Origin: Crossiella sp. SN42
Lineage (GTDB): Bacteria; Actinomycetota; Actinomycetes; Mycobacteriales; Pseudonocardiaceae
DNA length: 64,000 nucleotides
Reading direction: 5' to 3'
Assembly (NCBI RefSeq): GCF_023897065.1
Contig: NZ_JAMHIV010000031.1
Span: 1-64,000 of the forward strand
Shown: piece after piece, positions 58,413-64,000 of the stretch
Layout of the letters: every line of letters starts with the position of its first letter
How positions within the stretch are numbered: the stretch's first letter is position 1
The notes under the pieces: model-generated
Seen by the model: only the letters and a program-made list of their open reading frames with translations
Database searches by the model: none
What the model was told of the DNA's origin: nothing
Made by a program: the position numbers and the translations under genes

Positions 58413-58921
58413 GCGAAGCCAAGATGCGGCGCTGGCTGCGACGCGAGCTCAGGGAGCTCGAAGTCCGCCCGCCACTGGACATCGAGAAGTTGTGCCGGGC
58501 GCTCGGAGACCGCCGCGGCCGCGAGATCCGGCTGTTGCCGTATCCACTGCGGGTGCCGGGTCCGTACGGGCTGTGGATCGCCACCGGCGAGGCTGATTAC
58601 ATCGTGTTCCAGGCCGAGACCAGCAAGCCCCACCAGGACCACATCATCCTGCACGAGATCGGCCACATCCTGCACGACCACCGCTCCGATGACGAGGACC
58701 CGGACTACCTCCGCTCGGTGATGCCCGATCTGGACCCGGACGTGGTCCAGCGGGCGCTCCGGCGCACCAGCTACGACTCCGAGCAGGAGCAGCAGGCCGA
58801 ACTGGTCGCCACGATCGTCCTGGAGTGGGCGGCGACGGCCAAAGTCTCGCCGGCGCCTGCCAGTGACGGGCGACTGCGGCGGCTCGACGAGGGCCTTGGC
58901 GACCAGCAAGGCTGGTTGTGA
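58409..58921 (+). CDS. ImmA/IrrE-type metalloprotease
   Basis: 170-aa protein with the zinc-protease signature IILHEIGHILHDH (HEIGH). GTG at 58409 overlaps the XRE stop (GTGA) and its own stop overlaps the next start. ImmA/IrrE proteases cleave XRE-type repressors, as in ICEBs1 and Deinococcus, so the coupled upstream regulator is the likely substrate or partner. The C-terminal half (EQEQQAELVATIVLEWAATA) is the usual helical region. Confidence 0.9.
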   Translation: MSEAKMRRWLRRELRELEVRPPLDIEKLCRALGDRRGREIRLLPYPLRVPGPYGLWIATGEADYIVFQAETSKPHQDHIILHEIGHILHDHRSDDEDPDYLRSVMPDLDPDVVQRALRRTSYDSEQEQQAELVATIVLEWAATAKVSPAPASDGRLRRLDEGLGDQQGWL

Positions 58922-60063
58922 TGCTGTCGCACCCGATCACCGCGGCAGTGCTCTACGGCGCCCTGATCTGGAAGCTGTACCAGCTGATCCGGGCGCCGCA
59001 CCGGTGGACCTTGTGGGCGGTCGTGGGCTGTCTGGCGTGCTTCGTGCTCCAGTCCCACCTGACCTGGCCTTCGCTGCGCGACTGGGTGGACAGCTGGTCC
59101 GCACCCGGTGTCGGCAAGCTGGTGCAGAACCTGTTCGTGCTCGGCCTGGCGTCCTTCCTGGTCAGCTTCTTCCTCATCTCCGCCAGCGCCACCAAGGCGG
59201 AGGCCCGCCGCCGTCTGCTGTGGCTGTGCGTGCCGTTCGTGCTGACCGCCACTCTGCTGACGGTGGCCGCCTTCTCCATTCCGGCGGAGGTGCGGGTCGA
59301 GGTGCTGCTCGCCTCCAATGCCCGGCATCCCTGGGCCGCGACGTTCTTCCTCGCCCAGCTGACCTACGTGATCGTCGCCTACGTGGCGGCGTTGTACTGG
59401 ACGGTGCGCTACTACCGAATCGCTCACCAGGACACCAACCGCCGCCTGTGCCGAGGTCTCCAGATCGTCGCGGCCGGACTGGTGGCGCTGATCACCGCCT
59501 GCACCCTGCGGGCCGCGCTGGTGGCCATCCAGTTCAGCGGTGGCCTCGTTCCGCCGCCGGTCACCTCGCTCGGGGTGAACATGGTCGTGGCCGGCATCGC
59601 GGTGCTGCTGATCGGCGTGAGCTACTCCGGTATGGCTACCCGCCTGGCCGCGCTCCGGAACTGGCTCAGCCACTGGCGGATCTACCATCAGCTCCGTCCA
59701 CTGTGGACCTTGTTCCACGAGGCCTACCCGCAGGATGCTCTGAACCGATCGACCCCGGCCCGGTGGCGCGACCTGTTGAGCCTGCGCGGGGTGCACCGCC
59801 GCTACTACCGCCGGGTGATTGAGATCCGCGACGGCGTGGTGCGCATCAGCCCGTACTTGGCCCAGCTCCAAACCCAGGAACCTGCGGTATCAACGCCCAC
59901 TCCCACCACCCTGGCCACGCAGCTGCGCGCCGCTCTGACCGCCCAGGCGCAAGGAATCCCGGTCACCGCGTCGGCGGTCGCGGTGGCCCTGCCCGCCCGC
60001 AATGATCTTGACGACGACGCCCGCCAATTGCTCGCGCTGGCCCAGGCACTGCCGGCGCGCTGA
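58918..60063 (+). CDS. MAB_1171c-type multi-pass membrane protein (putative transporter)
   Basis: 381-aa protein with seven or eight predicted membrane segments in the first ~230 residues (AVLYGALIWKLYQLI, LFVLGLASFLVSFFLIS, FVLTATLLTVAAFSIP, QIVAAGLVALITACTLRAAL, MVVAGIAVLLIGVSYSG). A cytoplasmic C-terminal domain follows (LRPLWTLFHEAYPQDAL, YYRRVIEIRDGVVRISPYL). This is the DUF6545/MAB_1171c family commonly found beside XRE-ImmA pairs in actinobacteria. GTG 58918 or ATG 58921, overlapping the upstream stop. No transport substrate is known. Confidence 0.85.
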   Translation: MMLSHPITAAVLYGALIWKLYQLIRAPHRWTLWAVVGCLACFVLQSHLTWPSLRDWVDSWSAPGVGKLVQNLFVLGLASFLVSFFLISASATKAEARRRLLWLCVPFVLTATLLTVAAFSIPAEVRVEVLLASNARHPWAATFFLAQLTYVIVAYVAALYWTVRYYRIAHQDTNRRLCRGLQIVAAGLVALITACTLRAALVAIQFSGGLVPPPVTSLGVNMVVAGIAVLLIGVSYSGMATRLAALRNWLSHWRIYHQLRPLWTLFHEAYPQDALNRSTPARWRDLLSLRGVHRRYYRRVIEIRDGVVRISPYLAQLQTQEPAVSTPTPTTLATQLRAALTAQAQGIPVTASAVAVALPARNDLDDDARQLLALAQALPAR

Positions 60064-60079
60064 CCAGAACGGAGCCGTG

Positions 60080-60541
60080 GTGACCGACCACTCCACCACC
60101 GAGATGACCCCCCGCGAACGCAACGCGATGATGATCGAAAAAATCCGCGGCGGCGAAGTCCAGCCCTACATCGAGGGCCGCCACGTGCTGCGCATCCTGC
60201 ACATGCCCGGCCGCCACACCGGCGAACCCCGCTCCACGCCCATGGCCGTGACCCAGCTGGACGGCCAGCGCTACGTCTGCTCCCCCAGCCGGAAACGGGA
60301 CTGGACGGCCAACCTGCTGGCCGCCGGGCAGTGCCGCATCGAACAGGACCCTGACCTGACCTACCAGGCCGAACTGCTGGAGAACGACCACGCGGCCACC
60401 GTCCTGGCTACCTACCTCGGCAACGTCCGCCCTGGCGGCGTCAATATGTGGCCCTTCCCCAAGGACGCGCCGCCCTCGGTAATCCGCGAGCACCTCAATG
60501 AGATCGCGGTCATCCGACTTGACCCGGTGCCCGCAACATGA
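60080..60541 (+). CDS. Deazaflavin (F420)-dependent nitroreductase-family oxidoreductase
   Basis: 153-aa split-barrel protein of the Ddn/FDOR type: LHMPGRHTGEPRSTPMAVTQ then LDGQRYVCSPSRKRDWTANL and an ACRI-like IEQDPDLTYQAELL strand, as in Ddn homologues. The GTG at 60080 gives a 5-nt spacer to GGAG; GTG 60077 is possible. Follows the MAB_1171c-type gene by 16 nt, closing the operon. Predicted to use F420H2; the substrate is unknown. Confidence 0.87.
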   Translation: MTDHSTTEMTPRERNAMMIEKIRGGEVQPYIEGRHVLRILHMPGRHTGEPRSTPMAVTQLDGQRYVCSPSRKRDWTANLLAAGQCRIEQDPDLTYQAELLENDHAATVLATYLGNVRPGGVNMWPFPKDAPPSVIREHLNEIAVIRLDPVPAT

Positions 60542-60570
60542 GCCTGGATTTGGCCAGTTGACCGTTTTAG

Positions 60571-60741
60571 CCACTCAAGCGACTCGACTACCCAGGGAGC
60601 TGCCATCGGTACAGCTGCCGCTGCCAGGAGACCGGGTTCAGCCGTGAAGGCTTGATCGGCGAGCAAAAGCAGTCCGAGGACAACCAGCTCGTGGACGTGC
60701 GTTGCGGTCATACCTGGTGTTGTCGGCAGATCCAGGGCTAG
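60571..60741 (+). pseudogene. Possible zinc-ribbon protein remnant without start codon
   Basis: An open stretch reads CHRYSCRCQETGFSREGLIG and QLVDVRCGHTWCCRQIQG, with Cys spacing and codon use that look coding, but the frame opens after a TAG at 60568 with no ATG, GTG or TTG. Likely a decayed small gene, or chance. Confidence 0.3.
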
Positions 60742-60758
60742 GCGCGGCGGCGGATCGG

Positions 60759-61337
60759 TCAGCGGGTGAGCGCGGTGAGGTCGATGTCCACCGGGCCGAT
60801 CACCGTGCTGCTGAACCGGCCGTGGTGCGCGCCGGTTTCGGCGTACGCGCCGGTCGATGTGTCCAGCACGTAAGTGTGCATGACCGGGGCCAGTGCGCCA
60901 CTGGCCTGGCTCTCCAGGCGCCAGTAGTGCCGCACCCCGGCCTCGGCGTAGGCCAGCGGCTTGGAGCCTCGGTCCTCGCGCCGGGAGCCCTTGGAGACCA
61001 CCTCGACGGCGAGCAGCACGGCCGCCGCGGGGATCGGCCGGGTGGTCAACGGCACCTCGGCCGCGAACACGACGACGTCGGGCGCCACGTAGTCCAGCGG
61101 CTCCTCTGCCAGGAGCACGTCGACGTCGACCTCCAGCTGCCACTCCGGCGTCAGCGCGGGTTCGAGGGCCGCGGCGAGCCTGCGCATGATGCGCTGGTGG
61201 ATCGGCAGCGGGCTGGGGTTCACGATGAGGGCTCCGTCAAGCACTTCCACACGACACTTCTCCGGAAGGGCCCGCACATCCGCCAGCGTCCAGCCGCCGG
61301 GCGGCGGATACAGGTAGTCGGTCGGCAGCGCGGTCAT
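60759..61337 (-). CDS. Uma2-family (DUF820) endonuclease-like protein
   Basis: 192-aa protein with the PD-(D/E)XK-like Uma2 fold: WTLADVRALPEKCRVEVLDG, NPSPLPIHQRIMRRLA, YVAPDVVVF (Asp), LLAVEVVSKGSRREDRGSKP (Glu-Val-Val and Lys) and YAEAGVRHYWRLE. ATG at 61337 with GGAGGGG upstream. Such genes are numerous in actinomycetes and cyanobacteria; their biological role is unclear. Stands alone. Confidence 0.9.
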   Translation of the reverse strand: MTALPTDYLYPPPGGWTLADVRALPEKCRVEVLDGALIVNPSPLPIHQRIMRRLAAALEPALTPEWQLEVDVDVLLAEEPLDYVAPDVVVFAAEVPLTTRPIPAAAVLLAVEVVSKGSRREDRGSKPLAYAEAGVRHYWRLESQASGALAPVMHTYVLDTSTGAYAETGAHHGRFSSTVIGPVDIDLTALTR

Positions 61338-61542
61338 GGGAACCCCTCCTCGCCAGGCCACTCTACCGCTACGTGGCTCGTGGGCTTCCTCCTCGCGCCG
61401 CCCGCTTTCACGTCTGTCCAGGCCGTCTTGGTGGTTTGATCTGCGGAAATTAGTTTTAGTTAACACTGAAGTAATTGCGGGAACGATATTCGCGAGCGCG
61501 AGAAATGCGATCTTCACCCGGTCGTGGCCAGCAGGTGCGAGG

Positions 61543-62043
61543 TCAGGTCATCCGCTGGACGAACTCCTGGAGCATCCGGTCCAGTTCGGCTGGTGTGGGT
61601 CTACGCTCGAAGCGGTCGGCGCGGTTCGTCGACACTCCAGCGCCGTTGAGCACCAACTTGTTGTAGTCCTCGAGCCGCCGGTACACGATCCTTGAGAGCT
61701 CGTTGTCCAGGACCGCGATGTCCGGCACCGCCATCCCGCAGGCGTAGAACGCGGTCCACCGCAGGGTCAGGGCCACTCGCACCGGCAGGGTGAACGGCCG
61801 CGGGCGCTGGATACGACTCGCGAGCGCAGGCGAGAGCGGGTGGCGCGACAAGACCTCGGTGACATCCGGCCGCAGGTACAGGGTGGCCACCAGCTTCCAC
61901 TGGCACAGCGACCGCACCCGGAACAGTTCGGGGAACGCCGCGGTCACCGGGGGAAGCACTGGGTCCGGAAGCCGTGGTGCGGCAAGGGATACCGGCGGCC
62001 GAGTCCGGCCTGCGCGTCTCCGCGGCGGAGCTGTTGTCGTCAT
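61543..62043 (-). CDS. Unknown protein, coupled to the gene upstream
   Basis: 166-aa protein with no recognised domain. It has an Arg/Pro-rich N-terminus (TTTAPPRRRAGRTRPPVS), a middle with LFRVRSLCQWKLVATLYLRP, and a helical C-terminus (AELDRMLQEFVQRMT). Starts 3 nt after the stop of the 117-aa gene, so the two form an operon. It lies opposite an XRE regulator and may be under its control. Confidence 0.6.
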   Translation of the reverse strand: MTTTAPPRRRAGRTRPPVSLAAPRLPDPVLPPVTAAFPELFRVRSLCQWKLVATLYLRPDVTEVLSRHPLSPALASRIQRPRPFTLPVRVALTLRWTAFYACGMAVPDIAVLDNELSRIVYRRLEDYNKLVLNGAGVSTNRADRFERRPTPAELDRMLQEFVQRMT

Positions 62044-62046
62044 CGG

Positions 62047-62400
62047 TCAGGCGCTCCTTGCCCGGACCGACTGGTCGGCGTTGGAGCGCCACCGGAACTC
62101 CAGCCTGGCCATCTCGTGCAGCGGCGCGCGGTCGTCGGTCAGGCGCCACATCACCGCGATCCAGCGTCCTGGCTCAGCGTGCGCGCGCTCGAACCAGTCC
62201 TGTGCGCAGTACCGAAGCCAGTCCTCGGCGCGTTCACGGGTGGTGCCGCCCCAGCTGACCGCGAAGCCGTGGTTGTTGACCTCCTCGGCATCGACGGCCG
62301 GCCCGACCACGCCGCGTTCGATCCGGTGGTACTCGATCCGGTGCCAGGACTCCCGGAGACACTGGCCCCTTACCGGCAGTGGCCTCCCGCCTTCGTCCAT
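62047..62400 (-). CDS. Unknown small protein
   Basis: 117-aa protein from ATG 62400 (GGAGG 8 nt upstream). A compact sequence with many aromatic and charged residues (HGFAVSWGGTTRERAEDWLR, GRWIAVMWRLTDDRAPLHEM). No family recognised. First gene of a two-gene operon divergent from the XRE-TPR regulator 250 bp away. Confidence 0.6.
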   Translation of the reverse strand: MDEGGRPLPVRGQCLRESWHRIEYHRIERGVVGPAVDAEEVNNHGFAVSWGGTTRERAEDWLRYCAQDWFERAHAEPGRWIAVMWRLTDDRAPLHEMARLEFRWRSNADQSVRARSA

Positions 62401-62650
62401 GTCGCTCGCCTCCACGCCGCTCCGCAATTGGATCTGCGCCGATCTCTTTGGCACCTGGCCAATCCTCGATCGGGGAGACCAAGACCGGAACAGAGCTCCA
62501 CCCGGAGGCCCAGCCCGCACCACGGCCCGGAAACAGCACGGATCAGACCCGGAGGATTGCCCGGAGGATCACGCGCTCGCCCATCACCGGTCAGCCCGCC
62601 TGGTTACACTGAGGATTCGGTCAACTGCGCACGGAAACGGTTCCCGGGAT

Positions 62651-64000
62651 GTGAACGAACTTCTGGTGGCGGCACGCGAAAAGGCCGGGCTGACGCAGGC
62701 GGAACTCGCCGAGCGGGTCAACGACCAGGTGGAACACGACACCGGTCAGCGCGGTGCGATGGGCGCGGACCACGTCGGCAAGCTCGAGCGCGGCGTCATC
62801 AAGCGGCCCCACCGGCACTACCAGCGGGCGCTGCGGATCGTGCTCGGTGCCGCGACCAGTGCCGAGCTCGGTTTCCAGCGACCACGGCGGTCCGAACCGG
62901 CCGTGGGAGCAGACCCCCGAACGACGAATGTTGGTGATGACGTGGAGCGGCAGACCTTCCTGCGAGTCCTGGCCGGCGGCCTCGCCGGTCTCGCCTTCGA
63001 CAACCCGGTACAGGCGTTCAACGAACACGCCGCCGCTTCCTCCGCCGGCCGCCAGGTCGGCAGGGCCGAAGTCGAACACGTCCGCCACATGGCCGCGATG
63101 TTCGCCCAGCAGGACCACGTCTTCGGCGGTACTCCGTCGGTCCAGACCGTGCTCGCCCAACTCCAGGCGTCCGATCTCCTGCGCACCGGGAACATGACGG
63201 AGACGACCAGGATCCAGTTGTTCTCCGCGCTCGGCGAGCTCGCCGACACCGCGGCCGGCATCTGCTTCGACGCCGGATCCCGTTCCCACGCAGCGCGATG
63301 CTTCCACCTCGCCGTGGCCCGCGCCACCGACGCACAGGACTGGGCACTTCGCGCCAAGGGTCTGTCGGGACTGGCGAACCTGACGCTGCACCAAGCCGCG
63401 GTGAAGGAGGACCAGGGCGGCGCGGAGACCGAGGTCCGACGTGCCTACGACGACGCGCTGAGTTTCGCCGAGCACGCACTGGTGCGCGCGGACCGGCTGG
63501 ACCCGGTGGTGCAGGCGGTGGTTCACACCCGGCACGCCCGAGCCCTCGGCTCGCTGGGCAAGGAGCGCCAGGCCGACTGCCTCGCCGCGATCGGCCGGGC
63601 CGAGGACGCCTTCGCGGCCCGCCACGGCGACGAACCCGGCTGGATCTCCTACTACAACGCCTCCAGACTCGAGCGCGACTGCGGGCGGGCCCTGCTCGGC
63701 CTGGCCATGGGCGGTGGCGACCCGACCAGGGCGCACCACTACCTCAGCTCGTCCATCTCCGCGTTCCCCACGGGGCAACCGCGGGGCAAGGCCCTGGCCG
63801 TGGCCAACCTGGCCGCCCTCACCATGGCGCACGGCGATCCGGACCGGGCCACCGCGCTCGGCAACGAGGTGCTGGACACGGTCGGCGCCACCGGCCAGGT
63901 TCGCTCCGACCGCGTGGTGCAGGCACTCGGCCAGCTGCGCCGGGCTGCCCTGCGGCACCTCCAGCAACCGGGCGTCCGCGAGCTCCGCAGCCGGATCAGC
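62651..64000 (+). CDS. XRE-HTH regulator with helical TPR-like domain, 3'-partial
   Basis: At least 450 codons, open at the right window edge. GTG start at 62651. The N-terminal HTH (ELLVAAREKAGLTQAELAER) has an insert before the recognition part (ADHVGKLERGVIKRPHRHYQ). It is followed by a linker and VERQTFLRVLAGGLAGLAFD, common in actinomycete XRE-TPR regulators, then long alpha-helical repeats (AARCFHLAVARATDAQDWAL, AVVHTRHARALGSLGKERQA). Likely a signal-sensing transcription factor; its divergent neighbours are plausible targets. Confidence 0.85.
   Translation, partial: MNELLVAAREKAGLTQAELAERVNDQVEHDTGQRGAMGADHVGKLERGVIKRPHRHYQRALRIVLGAATSAELGFQRPRRSEPAVGADPRTTNVGDDVERQTFLRVLAGGLAGLAFDNPVQAFNEHAAASSAGRQVGRAEVEHVRHMAAMFAQQDHVFGGTPSVQTVLAQLQASDLLRTGNMTETTRIQLFSALGELADTAAGICFDAGSRSHAARCFHLAVARATDAQDWALRAKGLSGLANLTLHQAAVKEDQGGAETEVRRAYDDALSFAEHALVRADRLDPVVQAVVHTRHARALGSLGKERQADCLAAIGRAEDAFAARHGDEPGWISYYNASRLERDCGRALLGLAMGGGDPTRAHHYLSSSISAFPTGQPRGKALAVANLAALTMAHGDPDRATALGNEVLDTVGATGQVRSDRVVQALGQLRRAALRHLQQPGVRELRSRIS

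Noticed and set aside
1-64000. Functional tRNA or rRNA genes
   Set aside because: No complete cloverleaf or rRNA signature was seen on either strand; only a degenerate tRNA 3' half near 41.3 kb.

Overview
The window is chromosomal DNA from a high-GC actinomycete. The codon bias, common GTG starts, SARP/LAL/NB-ARC regulators, a DUF3558 remnant, a deazaflavin (F420)-type oxidoreductase, a MAB_1171c-type membrane protein and Tat/Sec-secreted hydrolases all fit the order Pseudonocardiales. The genus cannot be fixed from this sequence alone.

Region 1 (1-8 kb) is a plant cell-wall (rhamnogalacturonan I/galactan) utilisation locus: a GH53 endo-galactanase cut by the window edge, a GH12 glucanase, a GH35 beta-galactosidase, a PL11 rhamnogalacturonan lyase and a divergent LacI regulator with a perfect 14-bp palindrome in the shared promoter. 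Region 2 (8-23 kb) holds a LAL-type LuxR regulator, secreted S8 and S1 proteases, an S12 serine hydrolase, a coupled regulator pair (XRE-NB-ARC-TPR and a LuxR-HTH/SARP hybrid), a DUF3558 pseudogene, an aromatic-ring FAD monooxygenase, an MDR oxidoreductase and a MerR regulator.

Region 3 (23-33.5 kb) is a mobile-DNA scar. An IS5-family and an IS701-family element sit back to back on a shared CTAA target. They are followed by a broken family-A DNA polymerase-like gene fused to an excisionase/tyrosine-recombinase remnant, a DpdA-like transglycosylase, an AbiV-type protein, a TetR/membrane-protein pair, and fragments of a DNA ligase and of transposases. Region 4 (33.7-40 kb) has a secreted protein, a compact KAS III-P450-thioesterase-MFS set and a Tat-exported ABC solute-binding protein. 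Region 5 (40-42 kb) contains an RTX-like pseudogene, a small degenerate orphan type I-E CRISPR array and further element debris.

Region 6 (42-57.3 kb) is the most unusual part. An intact copy of the polymerase-like gene is followed by a block that encodes an accessory SecA ATPase, an NlpC/P60 hydrolase with a long helical region, a proline-rich membrane-anchored protein, a small membrane protein, a sigma-70-like factor with a C-terminal zinc ribbon, a MinD/ParA-like ATPase with a substituted P-loop, a GGDEF protein, and a secreted-protein/lipoprotein/glutaminyl-cyclotransferase operon. Several gene starts in this block are preceded by a CGTTACCT motif. It looks like an element-borne envelope or secretion module with its own transcription factors. 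No single function can be assigned, but the combination deserves attention.

Region 7 (57.9-64 kb) has a four-gene plus-strand operon (EspR-like XRE regulator, ImmA-type protease, MAB_1171c-type membrane protein, deazaflavin-dependent oxidoreductase), a Uma2-family nuclease-like protein, two coupled unknown genes and an XRE regulator that runs off the end.
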